The notes: a model not told the origin generated them from the sequence alone. 64,000 nt of DNA from Tausonia pullulans (GCA_951802195.1 OX637627.1:992001-1056000), one strand, 5' to 3'; numbered from the stretch's first letter, positions 20,784-34,036 are shown. Translations and numbers: made by a program.

Positions 20784-23043
20784 CTAGTGCTCGAGCTCAT
20801 TCTCGTGGAGACGGCGCTTGGCAACATTGACCTTGCCGACACCGGCATTGGCGAGGACGTAGGCGGCGACCTTGGACTGGTCCATCGGCAGAGTGTTTTT
20901 GACGCCGGAGTCTGTGCCAATCTGAATAGCGTAGGCGTCGACGCGCCGGAGGGTCCCACTGGAAGATCTGTGACAGGTCAGGCGGTGAGTGTCAGTGAGG
21001 AATTAAGGATGCGCCATGTTGAGCGACGCTACGCACAAGGAGTTAACAAGGCAGTTGCGACCGAGGATAGCCTTGCACTGAGCGGCCTCGGAAGACGAGA
21101 AGGGAGCAAATCCAGCTCCCTAGCATTCCAAAAAGGCAAGTAGTCAGAACTCAGATGCGAGGACAAGTAAGGAAAGTGGCAACACGTCTCACCACTTGAA
21201 GGGCAGTGATCGGGTTTTGAACGTCCTGCATGACGTTACCCTCGATGATGGAGCGCGAACCCTTGTCCAAATCGAAGGCGTGGCCCGGGATATGATGCCA
21301 GAAGTTGTTGTAAGCGTGTAGGCGGATATCGCTAGCAAGGCCACCGATGTGAGGTCCACGACCCGAAGTTCCGACGATATAGTTACTGAGGGCGCGACGG
21401 GGGAGTCAGAAACGATGCACTGGCAAGCGGTCCCACAACTCTGAATTCTCTGGGCAGGTATTCAGGGGTAACAATGAAGAGCCTCGACTTACAGGGCGAA
21501 GGTGATTTGGTCCCTGGGTGTGATAAAAGCAGGGGCCACTACGTCAGTGACTGCGGACCGGCTCCTAGCGATTAGTATCATACGAACTTGTCTCCGGCCA
21601 GGAGGATAGTCCAGTAGTGCGCTCCATTGCAGCCGGGGGAGTATTTGACCGCTTCCATGTCATATTTGCTCTTTTATCAGCACCGCGTCCTTCCTGAAGC
21701 TCCAGGTGCGCAGCAAAGACAGTTCGTCTATTTCTCTCACCTCCATCTAGCTTGTTGTTGCTGAGAGTGACACGCTTGCTGGTGTTAAATCTGATCCAAA
21801 TAGATTAGAAGATGTCGTAAGAATGAGTGGAGGACGGGATGGGAAGGCGGTGGGGCCGATGGCGGATTTTCAGAGGCGGTGTGACTGCCAGGAAAATGAA
21901 CATACCCGGTGACGATGTACTGGCGTCCGATGGCGTTGATGTACACGTGATCTATCCAGACTGATTTGAGGGAGCACAGATGAAAGCCGAGTGAGTCGCG
22001 AGATCGATGTGAGGGAGTCGAGAGTCAGCGCTCTGCGGCTGCACGACTCCGTACTTCTTTCCTCCTCCCCTAAATTTACCTCCGTCGGCGCCATTGATAG
22101 TGATGGCATCGCCTCCCCAGACATACTTCTCGTTGATGTTGGTGATCTTGACTGGAGACGCGTTAGACAGAAGCAGCGGCGCGGTCAGTTTCGCCGATAA
22201 TCGTTATCTCGGACTTCCCGAGCGCCCCTGCTCTTGCTTCATCTGCTCGCTTCCTTCCTCCCCGGAATTAGGCTCACTGTTTTGCACTATGACGTTATTA
22301 CTCTGGATGTAAAGCCCCTTTCCGCGAATCCATCCTGAGGTTCCTTTACCGAGCACGGTTTTGTTTGGCCCAACCTGATTCGAACATTCCTCTTGTCAGC
22401 TTTTTGGATTACGAGTACGAATCGATACAGGTGTAGTAAGAGAGATGTCTGACCTGGAGAGCGCTGCAGATAGCGGGTGGTGATCGGTCAGCTGTGGGCA
22501 CCCTCCCATCTTTCCCCCGCTTCCTTGCGCTCACGTAGTACCGGCCTTGTCCCAGCTTCCGTCACTGAGAGGGTTGGTACCACAAAATCGATGCTGTGAG
22601 AGTAGATGAAGAGCATTCGTCAGTAGCCTGGCTCGCCGATGCCACCGTCGCCGCTGCGCGGGCGCTCACCTTGGTGTCGATGTACAGCTGGACGTTGTTC
22701 GTGCAAGTATAAGGCTTTGTTTTACAAGAGATATAATGTTAATAATAAAGACCAGAACCTGCACAAATTCGCGCCCTAGCTCCATTTTGGCTCTGACCTT
22801 GCAGATTTTGCCGTACTCGGTGCCTTCCGACCCGATGAAATCGTAGAGCTTGTCGAGGAGAATGACACGAGGGGTCGAGTCGGCCAAGAGGCTAGCAAGC
22901 TCCTTGATATCCTTGGGAATGACGGGAGTACGATCTCCACCGCCTGTAACTCCCGAAGCATAGCCAAAGGGTTTACCGACGGCCTTGAGGGCGACACTCG
23001 AACTGACGAGGGTGCTGAGGAAGACGGCGAGAGGGAGCAACAT
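20784..23043 (-). CDS. Secreted pectin lyase (polysaccharide lyase family 1)
   Basis: The ATG at 23043 starts MLLPLAVFLSTLVSSSVA, a clear signal peptide. The mature start AVGKPFGYASGVTGGG is followed by PRVILLDKLYDFIGSEGTE, both typical of PL1 pectin lyases. Later exons give YVWGGDAITINGAD, YIVTGFNTSKRVTLSNN, YNYIVGTSGRGPHIGG and the family block NNFWHHIPGHAFDLDKGS then IIEGNVMQDVQNPI. The Arg in SGRGPH fits the catalytic position. The last exons encode SGTLRRVDAYAIQIGTD and a basic tail ending HENELEH. The gene has many short introns. The enzyme would cut pectin by beta-elimination outside the cell, fitting a plant-associated fungus. Exon borders were not all resolved. Confidence 0.85.
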
Positions 23044-24421
23044 GATGGCAGTTGAGAACTGCGGTGTACGTTGGGCCGAGTTTAGGGCGGCGAACTCTGT
23101 CAGAGGTCCAGCGGCAGCAGACTGAGGGCAACAGGTCGGGATTGAGACTGACGACGCGGTAAGGCCACGTCCGAGAAGGGGAGGGAAGGGTGGGCGGTAG
23201 AGATGGGAGAAGCGTGAGGTCGTTTCGACCTGCAAAGGAACAGAGCGCTGATCACAGCTGACCCAGAAAGTTTACTGCCAAGCCAGCTGTTAGTCACTTG
23301 GCATGAGAAGACCACGCGGAAAGAGAAGAAAGGGGTGAAGGAACACGGTGGCAAAGGTATCATAGGGGTGAGATGTCGTGCACTGCCCTTGCGCTTTTGC
23401 GCTCGCTGCCCCCTTAGTACCGAAGCGTTAGTGGATTTCCCAATGAAAAGCTCCGAGAAAGGCTGTCATGGGCCTTGATGTGCAAGGTGGTCCAGTTACG
23501 GTGAGGGTGAATTGCCATGCGACATGGATGGCTGAAATGAGCCAACTAAGAGCTATAAGCAGAGGACTCCCTCTGCATGTGCAGGCGCCACCACAGCCTA
23601 GAAGTCTCCCTCGATACAGGTGTTATTTTTGAAGATAGGCCTCAGCCAAATCTAAGCTGCAGCAGTGGGGAATACTGTCTTATCCCGATGGAGACGTTCA
23701 GCAACATCGACAGGAGCCACCCCTCAAACAGGCCGTTGGAGGAGGGGTGCAGATGATGGCGCTTGTTTCGCCGTAAGTAAAACACAGTTTTCCACGGAAG
23801 TCGGTTCGTCTCTCCCCTTCGCAGCTCTTTTTCTCCTCAACCTCCTGTTTTGACTGCTTGAATCAACAAAGATCACGTGGAAACACTTGAGCGAGCTGAC
23901 CCCCCCCCCCCCCCCCCCTCTTTCACATTCGGCCATCTTCCGGGTAAAGCTATAACCATCTGTCGGCAGCCTAGAACGTGACTTGGATCGGCATCTAAGG
24001 GATACCAGGCCTGCGTTTTCTGTTCAAAGAGTACTCTTTGAGACATTCAGCTTTCTGCTACGTACTGAAACATAGTAACGATTTGTTGTCATCTTCCACA
24101 GTTTGATGTGAAACTGCAGTGATACCGAGCGCGCACGTCGGTCCCCAAATGATAGAGAAGAATAGAAAAGGGCAAAAATCCATCATGCTAGGGAGCCCCC
24201 AGCTCCCTGATCTCATCGTTTGATAGACAGAGCTAGAGAATAATTTTATGGTGTCAAGAGATAGGGAGTCTCGTGCGCGCGAAGCAAGGGGGAAGAATGA
24301 GAGCTCCAGCTTCCCGCCTTGTAAAACGGCCAGAGACTAGCCCTTTCCTTCGAACGTGGCAGAGGAAGGCCCCTGACTGTTTCTCGTTCCGGGAGAGACG
24401 AAGCGTTAAAATCATCATCAA
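23044..24421. other. Intergenic, no gene recognised, with a C19 tract
   Basis: About 1.4 kb between pectin lyase (upstream side) and UTP15. It probably holds the pectin lyase promoter. An E-box CACGTG lies near 23873. Nothing else could be identified; no tRNA seen. Confidence 0.5.
23900..23918 (+). repeat. Mononucleotide C tract (C19)
   Basis: Nineteen consecutive C residues in intergenic DNA, followed by a short CTCTTTC pyrimidine stretch. Its exact length may be uncertain because such runs are prone to sequencing error. Confidence 0.9.
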
Positions 24422-26608
24422 TCATGAGGCGGCCGCGACCACCGCGACGTCCGCTGGCCACTGGCCGGCCGTGGAGTTGCCTAGGACCATCTCAACCATA
24501 CCCTTGAGGCCGACAAGGACCTCGCGCTGCATCCGGAGCTCGTCATTGACCTTGCGTTGGAGCTTGACAAAGAGATCGTCGATCAAGGGCGACTGGCCGA
24601 GGATGGTTGCGTAGAGGTCTGAAGGGTCGCGTCAGCTTCTTACTCGGGGACAGATTGCCCCGCCTGTTCGAACTCACCGATGACAACCAGCGCAACCTGC
24701 GAGGCTACCCGTCCGAAACGCGTATCGATAATATTGCGAATGAGGAACCGCAGTATCGGCTCAAGCGAGACGTCGTCCCTGCCCGAGAGCGCTAGCCGAA
24801 GGCCATCTCGGTGAATGAGCTCAGTAACGAGCGAAAATGACGTCGTCGGCGGGATGTCTCGCCGGAGAGCAGCGTCGAGAGCGGCCCCGTAGCGGAACTC
24901 CTTGAGGAACTGATCGTACGCTCGGAGTTTCTTGCGCTTGTTCTTGCCGTCCTGAATCTTGACTTCGCCGTTTTCGCCCAAAGACTTCTGCTTGCCCTTG
25001 TCCTTGGCCCGGCCGGTTTCGGCGCTTGATATGATGGCGCCGAGGTCGGCGCCGGCAGAGAGGAAAGAGGTGTAGGTCGAAGGGTTGAGAGGCGTCGAGT
25101 CCTTGGGACCCGAGGTGACTGCCGTCTTTGAAGGGGCGCGCTGGCGAATGGAAAGCGTAGAGTCGGCGAGACCGGCGGCAAGGTGGGTGTCGTCCGGCTG
25201 AAACGAGGGGGGTAAGCGAGCATATTCTGAGTCGTGCATCGTCCCACAAGACTCACAGATATAGCGAGGCTGAGAACGGGGGCTGTGTAACGCATGGTGT
25301 GGACGACCTTCCAGTCTGACACGTCGTAGACCTTGACCATATGGTCCAGACCTCCACTAAGCAGCCGCCGTCCAGCACCATCCCAAGTAAGGCAGGTAAT
25401 CGTCTTCTGGTGGTTGCTGACCGCCCTGAGGCAGCGTCCTCCGCCGACGAGGTCCCAGGCGCGGACGACGGGGCCACCCGCGCTGAGGACCATCCCGCCG
25501 CTCGCGTACGGCAGGACGGCCTCAATCGAGTAACCATCGTGGCTCATCGTCATTTCAGCGTTGCCCGTTCGGGTATCCCAGAGTTTGACGGTTTTGTCAT
25601 ACGATCCAGTAAGGATTTGGTGCGGTGAAGAGGGGAGAAAGGTGCCCGACCGGACCTCGGACGTATGGCCGGAGAAGGTGACGACGGGAGTGTTGGATGT
25701 GAGGTCCCAAAGCGCTGCAGTCGTGTCGTCCGAGCAGGTGAGAAGGTGGGCGAGATTAAGAGGGGAGAACTTGGTGACATGGACAGGCCTAGGATCAGGG
25801 AGCAAAGGCTCAGTCCCGTGTGCCCAGGTGAGCGTCGCAACATAGACCAGTAAGCCTCACTGCTGGTGGTCTTTGATCTGCTTGAGGATCTCGCGCGAGT
25901 TCAAATTAAACACCTGAACAAGTGGAGCGGTGGGTTAGTCGACTATTCAGCGCGTTCCAGTACTTGAAAGGTCGGTGCGACGGATGTCGAGAAAGCCTGC
26001 CCGTCGAAAAGACAGGCCAGCCTCGCCGCGAAGCAGGGCAAGAGAAGAGCAAGGGGGACTCGGTATACACGGGTCTCAACGAGGGAATTATGGTCTGTGA
26101 CAGGCATGGTACACACAAGGGAGGGACCAGAGGTCGACCTCGAATTGTTGAGAGCCAGACGCGCGCGAGTTCGTCTGACGAACCTCCCGCCCGAAGCCCT
26201 GCCTACAGCGGTCACTGTGCGAGTGGCAAATACTTTGTGTATCTCCCAATACTATGGGCATAGGGGCACCTAAGACAACGCAAGACGCACCTGGACGAGA
26301 CCGGAATCGTCTCCGGCGACGAGAAGATTGCCGTCGTACCTGATCTCTCCGCTCCTGGCGGTCTCCTTGAAACGGGCGACGGTCTTAACGACCTTGTTGG
26401 TCCTCGGAGCGTAGATCTTGACTTCGGAGCTGGCGGTAACGGCGAGCCGGTGTGGCCGGGAGGGTGCGAACTGGACGTGGGTAATCGGAGCGTACTCCTT
26501 GATGTACGTCGGCGATTTGTACCGCCGCCAATACCGCGAGTCAGCAGTTCGGGTCGCCGAAGGCGGCGCCGGGTGCTTCTCGATGGGGGCGGGCGCGTAG
26601 GACGTCAT
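24422..26608 (-). CDS. UTP15: U3 snoRNP/SSU-processome WD40 protein UTP15
   Basis: The first ATG in frame is at 26608 (MTSYAPAPIEKHP); an upstream TTG frame is not used. The N-terminus YWRRYKSPTYIKEYAPITHVQFAP is the UTP15 hallmark. WD repeats follow: VTKFSPLNLAHLLTCSDD, TAALWDLTSNTPVVTFSGH, ILTGSYDKTVKLWDTRTG, MVLSAGGPVVRAWDLVGGG, TCLTWDGAGRRLLSGGLD and VKVYDVSDWKVVHTMRY. The C-terminal UTP15_C domain has KKLRAYDQFLKEFRYGAALDAAL, VTELIHRDGLRLALSGRD and LEPILRFLIRNIIDTRFG, then a last exon LYATILGQSPLIDDLF. The protein works in the nucleolus in t-UTP assembly on pre-rRNA and 18S processing. At least four introns. Only 144 bp separate its ATG from the SAC3 stop. Confidence 0.93.
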
Positions 26609-26752
26609 GGAGGGGGGCGGAGGGATAGGGAAGCTGGCGGTCAAGAGTCAAGCTGTCCACTCATTCCCGCGCGTCGCGAAAGGTCTGCCAGGAGGAGCCG
26701 CGCACGGATCTGATGAAGAGGCTGGCTGACGACCACAAGGAAAACATCATGT

Positions 26753-29700
26753 TCATGCAAGATTTCGGATCTCTATCACCAGCCGGCGCAGTTTCTGAAT
26801 ATGGTCTACCGGCTCTCCTTCATCCCAAGTCTCCGCCTCGACAGCCGGCTCGCGCTCGTCCGCCCGCGGGCGTTTCCCCGTGACTGTCTTGACTGGCGTC
26901 ACCATGAGGTCCAGGAGGGTCAAGTCGGGTCTGGGACAAACATGGCAGAGAAGTAAATTCTGGTGTCAGCGAACAAACCAGCTGCAGTGCCCCTCGGAAT
27001 ACAACTTACTGTCGCTTAGCCATTGTGAAGGGAGAAGGCGCGATGGTCTCCTGTTCGCGCCTCCGCCGACTCATGACAGCCTCAAACTTCTTCTTAATAC
27101 CGGACGTGAATTCGGCAAAATTCCGTTTCGCATTATAGAGAGCGGCGTCCAGATCTTCCTCCGTGTGGGCGGTGTCGTCGGGGAGGGCGCGGAGCTGCGA
27201 GGAGAGCGAGGCGTAGAGGACCTCAAAGAACTCACGAAGGGAGGGGACTGATTAGGCGGGAGTTGTGGCGTCAGTGAAAGCATTGACTTGTTCGACGACA
27301 AGCATGAACATATTACCTCCCGCCGACCGCAAGGTTGAGAGCAGATCTGCGCGGAGGAGATCGAAGGATATGTTGTTCGCGAAATGCGAAAGCGCTAAGT
27401 ACTCGACGAGGGCGCGGCTTCCACATCTGGGGAAGGGGCAGAAGGAGGCGAGGTTATTCCTGACTCGGGATCCCATCCGCGAGGGAGAAACCCACTGTGA
27501 ATCCATCACCGGGATTGATGGCGCAAACGGAGGAAACTCCAGCGTCCCTGCAAGTTTTCGTCGACCGATAGAAGTACACACAGCGCTCGAGTAGCGGTCC
27601 AGGCACTCAAGTAGCTGACGAAGAGTCTCGGACCAAGTCGTCCAGTCTGTGATGTACAGTGCAGGCAAACATTCATGAGCTGCACCAGGATAAGAGCTTT
27701 CGTCCTCTGAAACTTACCGCTGGGATCGCTGGCGACGACGTCGAGGCCATAGGAGAAGACATCCTGCCAGACCGGAGTCATCGCATCCACATAGTCTGCA
27801 CGGAGAGCGATTCCGTGAGCAAGTGCCAGGGAGCACAATTTTCCTCACGACGTGACCACGACACTAACCAGAGATGGGTCTTGTAGGGATATCAGCAAGC
27901 TCCACACCCTCCGCGAGGAGGTTTCCCAAGACGCCCAGGAAAGCTTCGTCAGGCGACTCGACGTCGAGGTCGACGAAGCCCCATCGGCGGACCCATTCGG
28001 GAAGCTATGAGTCCGACCAGCTAGCGTCAGTTTGGTTCAAGGGGAAAGAGCACCTAGTTGATCGGCTTACGGTCCAGGCGAGAGGCGACGTCGGGCCGGA
28101 CCAAGAGGCGATGATCAAGTAAATTCTGTAGGCGCTTCTTGAGTGGACTCGCTCGACGAGTTCCGACAAGCGTTTTGCGTCCCCCGGTCTGGTCGATGGA
28201 AGGCGCTTCAGATTGAGAACCCAAATGCTGCTGCCAAAACAATATTCTGGACGCACGACGGGGGCCGAGATTCTTCAAAGACGATCATGCCGACGTGATC
28301 CAATCCAGACAGTCCATCCTGTGACAAGAGAAGTCAGTTAGGCCCTGTGAGCTTGGAAGAGCGACTGTAAACGTACCTCCGTGCCCACTTTCAGGGTGAA
28401 AGCACCCGCCTGCTTGCTTTTGGACTTCATATTGTCTCCAACGATGCCCAGCTTCTCCTTCAGCCAACGGCCGGTCCTTGATGGGCCATTGCCTGCCATA
28501 GAGAGGACGACGTTCCATTTGTGTTCCGACTCGGTCGACGTCGACGGGGTGAGAGCTGAGATGTGTGTGTCAGAGACAACGTTGACAAGGGTTGACAGGA
28601 ACGAGGACGGCGTCCATATGCTACGCATCGCCTTGATTCGTACGAAAGCATCAGCTGAATATCTGCGAAGTGCAGCTAGGCCGGAGGTAACTTACCTTGT
28701 TGAGTGCGAAATCCGCTGGAGACCTCCTGGCCAGCAACGTTTCGGGTATCACCTCGCCTTCGCTCATCTCCTCGTCTTCCGGGTCATCGACTCGAGAGTC
28801 TCGGACAACGGTCGACCGACAAAGGGCTACACCCATGCTCTCGACTTCGGTTCGGTACGCATCTCTTCGCTCCTCTTCCACGAGACGCTCCTCGAGGTGC
28901 TCCCCCCAGCGCTCCAACGACCTCTGCATCAGCCAACGCCGCCTTTGCTCATCGGCCACAGCCCGTTCGACGATGGCACTAGCGATTCGATCTACCATCT
29001 CCCCTGTTATGATCTTGCTCGCGCTGTCAAGCATCTTGGAACGCTCCAGGGCGATCGCAGTTTCCCGCCGCTTTTTCTTAGCGAGAAGCTCGACCGAGAC
29101 CTCTTGCGAGACTAAACTCTGCAGTCTCGGAAGGAGGGCCTCATCAATGAGACAATCGGCCAGCTCCAATATGGTCGTCGAGGAGATGAAAGGGATCGTC
29201 GGGCGGGATGGCATCTTGGGCGAAACGCCGGAAGGAGCCGCTGAAGGTGTAGGGTCAGAGCGAGAGGCGAGAGTCGAAGCCGAAACCTCCTTTGGAGCGA
29301 AGGGAACTGCTCCAGCTGCTGGCATGGGGGAGACGGTGGTGTCTTGAGAGGCGGCGCTACGCGATGTGTCGCCCGGTGTCGTTGAAACGAACGGCGAAGA
29401 CGACTCGGATGAGGAAGTCGATTGGAATTGGAAGGCGCGGCGCAATGGCGTGGGCGCGAACACAGTGGAAGAGGGGATCGGTGCGGGCGCCGGAAAGGAG
29501 GAGAAGTGGGATGAGGCGGAAGAAAAGCCGAAGACCGAAGTAGACGGGCCGACGGGAGGAGCTACTGGCGGTTGTGTGGTACCGGATGTTGAAAAACGAG
29601 GCTGGAAGGCTGGGGCTGTTGCTGACAAGGTCGACTCGCTGAAAGCGTTAAGCGTTGGAGTGCTCCAAGACGGGGTCGGTGCTGCGAGCTTGGGGGACGG

Positions 29701-31784
29701 TTTCGAGCGGGAGATTGATGTGACGCGCGCCTTCGCAGGAAGGGCATGGCCGTCAATGATATCGACATGGGACCAGCCGGCGCGCTTGTTGTCGACGAGG
29801 CGCCGCGAGAAGGCCTGATAGTAGGTGGGGTACTTGTCTGTTCAGTCGAGAGGGTCAGACTTCGAAGAAAAAACACCATTGCACCGAACGATACTGTTCT
29901 GCTGACCGACAATCTCAGAGCTCTTGTTAAGGGCGACGCTGACTGGGATGCCCTGCTCCCGGTTGACCTGCAGCCCGAGCTCTTCGCAGACCGCCGCGAT
30001 CTCCGCGCAGCCATCGTCGACCTCGCATCCTAGCGGGTCGACAAGATCCTTGATGTCGATCATCTTCTTGTTGAGGAAGGCCTTGCGCATCGCCAGGAGG
30101 GCCGCCTTGCGGACGCCGCTAAAATGGGTCTCGAGGCACACGGCCGCAAGGTAGGACGTTTGGCTGCTCTGGACCATCTTGAAAAATTTGATGTAATTGT
30201 TCTGGGACGTCTCTGAGTCGCTCCGCGACCGGCGGGCTAGGTAGCAAAGGGAGAGCGCCCGCTGTACCTCGGGAGTGTTGAAGACATCGGTAGGAAGTGC
30301 CTCAATCTTGCGAAGGATGTCCGGATCAAAGAGGTGCGTGAGGAGCGTGTATCCGTAGAACTCGGCCTCGTGCGGAGAGGCCGGCGAAGGAGCACCCATT
30401 CGCGATGCGCGGACGAGCTCGTACAGCTGATCGAGACTGGTAAAGACTGGGTGCCAGGCAAGATGACCATGAGCTCCGCAGCTCGCATGAGAGTCGAGTT
30501 AGCGCCACTCACTTTTCCGGAACTGCTCGCACTCCTGTTGAACGCTGAAGCTGGCGTCTCGACACTGGGTGTGGAGCGCGTGGACGTGGTAGCGCGCCAT
30601 GCGTTCAAGACAGTCGATCGCGAGTTGCTCGTTGCCGCCCTGAACGGAGAACTCTTGCCGAATAGCGCGTGTTCGATCGCGAATAAAGTAGTGCGTGGAA
30701 GCCAGGTCCTCGCCGAGGAGATCATGGAAGAGATAGTTGAGAGTTCGCTGCCAGGGCGTGCAGGTTCAGTGTGACTGCTTATTGCCGAGCACAGGCGTCC
30801 AACGGCACGCACCTGAAGAGTCTCAGGCGTGCGGATATCCGACGGAAGGAATTGCTCGTTCCCGGCGGCCGAGCGATGATACATCGTGACGGCCTTGCTA
30901 TGGTCGACTCGGTTGTCCGTTCCGGCGAGCTGCAGGCTCTGAGGTCAGAGGCAGAACTCGCCCGCAAGGATGGCGCAGACTCACGAGCTCCTCCTTCTTC
31001 AGGTTGAACTTGGCCTCACGCTCCTCACGCTCGTACGCCGGACACATTTCTGTGCAGGTTCCCTTGATCTTTTTGGCGTTCTGCATATCCTGCTTGGTGT
31101 CGACATCGATCACGGTTCCGTTGGCACGAGCCTTCTCAAATTCGATTTCGCGAAGTTTCCGGAGCTGATTCAAAGTCGATGAGAGAGGATTAAGCAACTT
31201 GAACTGGTTTCGACTTCCGTCAATGAGGACGACGAAATACAGTGCCAACGTCCCGTCGAGCCCAGCTGGACGGTCCAGGGGATAGCTCTAGTCTACTTCA
31301 GGCCACCCTTGAATAACATCTCTCTGCACCACAGGCATCCGCCCACTCGTGCGTGCGGCAACGAGACTGTCGGCAGACAAAAGGACGTGACGCGTCGCGG
31401 ACTCACCTCATCAAAGCGATTGCCCGGAAGCTTGGTGAAGAAGCGCTCCTTCCTCGCCTCTACCTTATCGCCGTCCCCTGTCTCTTCGTGAATCGGCTCA
31501 TTTCCCGAAACCTCAAGCGAGGCGCCCAAATCCTCGTCCTCGTCTTCGTCTACGAGCGCGCCCATCCGCGAGAGCACGTTACCTCCGCCTCCTCCAATGC
31601 GGGATGCGCCTCGTCCACCCCGGCCTCTAATGCTGCTGGACGAGGTCGAGCCACTTGGGTGCGAGCTTGGGTGTTCGCCTAAGCTACCGGCGTGGTGACC
31701 AAACGGAGAGGAGCCAGGTCGACTGGGAAGCTTGAAGCCGCCGCGGGACCAGGCACCTCCGCCGCGAGATCCGTTGCCGCTCAT
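26753..31784 (-). CDS. SAC3: SAC3/GANP-domain mRNA export factor (TREX-2)
   Basis: Start chosen at the ATG of MSGNGSRGGGAWSRGG (31784); the frame continues upstream only from a TTG. The N-terminus is Gly/Ser/Arg-rich and low complexity. The SAC3/GANP domain then shows KGTCTEMCPAYEREEREA, VDHSKAVTMYHRSAAG, QFLPSDIRTPETLQRTLNYL, LASTHYFIRDRTRAIRQEF, EFYGYTLLTHLFDPDIL, EVQRALSLCYLARRS and a PCI-like end, VDDGCAEIAAVCEELGL. After KYPTYYQAFSRRLVDNKRA comes a Ser/Pro/Phe-rich linker (FGFSSASSHFSSFPAPAP), then a helical part with ELADCLIDEALL. The C-terminus ends LRRLVIEIRNLA. In yeast Sac3 scaffolds TREX-2 at nuclear pores. The gene is long and has many introns; the C-terminal third (about 26.8-28.6 kb) is assigned by continuity and weaker similarity. 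Confidence 0.9.
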
Positions 31785-32524
31785 GAGTTGAGAGCGAGGA
31801 AACTCGAATGGAGTTGTCGAGTCCAATAACTCAAGGGTGGCCGACCGAAAGATAGGGAGGGAGTGACCGGCTGGGTGCGTGGGCTCGAGAGGCCGGAGAC
31901 AAGGGGCGATCGCGGTCTAGTGGGAGATGCTGGTTTGAGCCTAGCCCCGATCTGGCCAAGGCAAGGCTAAGGGAATATGGAGAGTCGAGGCGATGGTGGT
32001 TGGTTGTTCAAGTCGAAATAGAGAATGAGGAAGAGCGAGACGCGCGCTTCTGATCTCGCGGCTTACTTGGACTCACCGCCCTAGGTCGTTGTCAACCATC
32101 ATCTTCGGCCTTCAGAGAGCGTCTTGCTCTCCAAGACGGGAAGTGTATCTAGATGGGCATTTAGATTTGGCTTGTGAGACAGAGGGAGACAAAGGTGGGT
32201 GTCGATGCACAGGTAGGGATGCACGAATCGGGCGGCAACTGCGCCTGGGTTGCGGGAATCGCGGGCTCACCCTTCTCACTCCTCAGCCGGTGATGTTTCT
32301 TCTTTTCAAGTACACTTATCGCTTCGGCCGATAAGTATCCACGAGTACTTCCAGCATGTTTGTCGCCATAAATCCTTGAAGACGAGGTGCACGTGGCATC
32401 CGCTGACGTCGGATTGGATTGCGTCTTCTTTCGGCTCCCAGCTCGTCCTCAGCTCCCAACTCTCACCGCCGTCTTCCATCTCTCCCACTCTTCCCCTCCG
32501 CCTTTTTTTTCATCCGCTCTGCCA
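31785..32524. promoter_or_regulatory. Divergent promoter region, SAC3 / lactonase-like
   Basis: 740 bp between opposite start codons. The strand toward the lactonase gene becomes strongly pyrimidine-rich before its ATG (about 32460-32520). No gene recognised. Confidence 0.4.
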
Positions 32525-34036
32525 ATGGTTGCCGACATCGTCCTTCTCGGGTCCTACACTCGCTCGATCCACTCAGTCTCCTTCACTAAGCCCTCAGCTT
32601 TGGGCAAGCGCGACGGGACTCTCACCGTCGGGCCCTCGTTCGAGGTCGACGAATCGCCGTCATGGGTTACCCAGCACCCGAAGCTTGACGACATTCTCTA
32701 CGCCGTCTCGGAGAACGAGGAGGCCGGCTTCGCTTTCGTCTTAAAGGTCGTCGACGAGGGCAAGGATCTCAAGGTCCTCGGCAAGATCAGCACGGGCGGA
32801 GGAGCTCCGTGAGTCCCTGCTTTGCCTCCTCCTCAAGTCGCAGCAGTAGGAGGAGCTCTCGAGAGAAGTCTTCCTTGGGAGCTCCACCTTCCTATGCTCC
32901 TCGATCGAACGCCAGCAGAGGCGAAACTGATGTCGTCGCCCGCCCGATTCCCTCATCTTCCCTCGTTCGTTCCAGCGCGCATTGTGCCGTCCTCGAGAGC
33001 GGATCGGCTCTGGCGATCGCCAACTACATGACGTCTTCGGTTTTGCTCGTGCCCCTGGACAAGGAGGGACTCTTTCCCGAGGACTTTCAGCCCAAGCCCA
33101 TCACCTTGCCCTTTAATGACTCGAGCTCGCCTCTCCGAAACCCCGAGCGCCAGGACAAGCCCCACCCTCACGTGAGTACACTCATAGGTAAATACTTCTG
33201 TAGAGAAGGGATCGCAAATACTGAACCTACAAGCTTTAAAACTCTCAGCAATGCGTTGAGGTCCAGGTCGAGGGCAGGACGGAGGTATGGGTGCCTGACC
33301 TCGGAGGCGACTCTGTCTTCCGTCTCGAGGTCACCGGCGAAGGCGAGGGCTTGAGCTGGAAGCTCAAAGAGGGCATCGAGATCAAGGGCGACGAGGGAGG
33401 AGGACCCCGCCACATTCTCGTGTCTTCCGATGGTGAGATCTGATCGTCGTCGTGCCTGCTCATCCCCTGAAGGACCTGACCGTTCCGCCACAGCCAAGCA
33501 TATCTATATCCTCAACGAGCTCCTCCCTGCTCTCACCCACTCGAAGATCTCTTCGTCCGGCGAATCTTCGCTCGCACAGAAGGTCTCGATTGTCCCGCCG
33601 CCACCCTCGTCGCCCGCCGACAAGGGCACCAAGGCGTCGACGGCCGAACTTCTTCTCCTGGCCACCAAGCCTCACAAGACCATTTTTGCCTCGACGAGGA
33701 CCCTTCCAGACCGGGATGTCGATACTCTAGCTCAATTTGAGCTTGATGAGGCGACGGGCGAGGTCGTGCTCAAGGACTTTGTCTTCCCTCGCCGGGGCCG
33801 CGAATTCCGGGGCGTCGGTGTCAGCAAATGTGGAAAGTTTGTCATGGTCGCTGGCCAGGTCAGTTTGGCCTCTCTTGGCTTGATGGCAGGGCTCAAGATG
33901 GAGGGCTGACCAAACTTTGTAGGAGGACGGCTGGATATCGGTCTTTGGCCAGGACGAGCAGGGCAAGTGGGTCGAGGTTGTCGAGGAGCAGGTTCAGCTC
34001 AAGGATGGAAAACCCACAGGTGTTCTCTTCATCTGA
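32525..34036 (+). CDS. Lactonase-fold seven-bladed beta-propeller protein
   Basis: Five exons: 32525-32808, 32976-33171, 33249-33432, 33494-33858 and 33923-34036. Phases agree and give 380 residues. Features typical of the lactonase family (6-phosphogluconolactonase / muconate-cyclase type) are the start VLLGSYTRSIHSVSF, SPSWVTQHPKLDDILYAVSE, SGSALAIANYMTSSVLLVPL, KPHPH at the metal-site region, EVWVPDLGGDSVFRLEV, GGGPRHILVSSDAKHIYILNEL, TIFASTRTLPD, REFRGVGVSKCGKFVMVAGQEDGWISVF and a closing blade. No signal peptide, so cytosolic. It may hydrolyse a sugar lactone; the true substrate cannot be read from sequence. Confidence 0.85.

Noticed and set aside
23659-23676. String GCAGCAGTGGGGAATACT, like a conserved bacterial 16S rRNA segment
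   Set aside because: Only about 18 bases match and neighbouring sequence shows no rRNA; chance is more likely than transferred rDNA.
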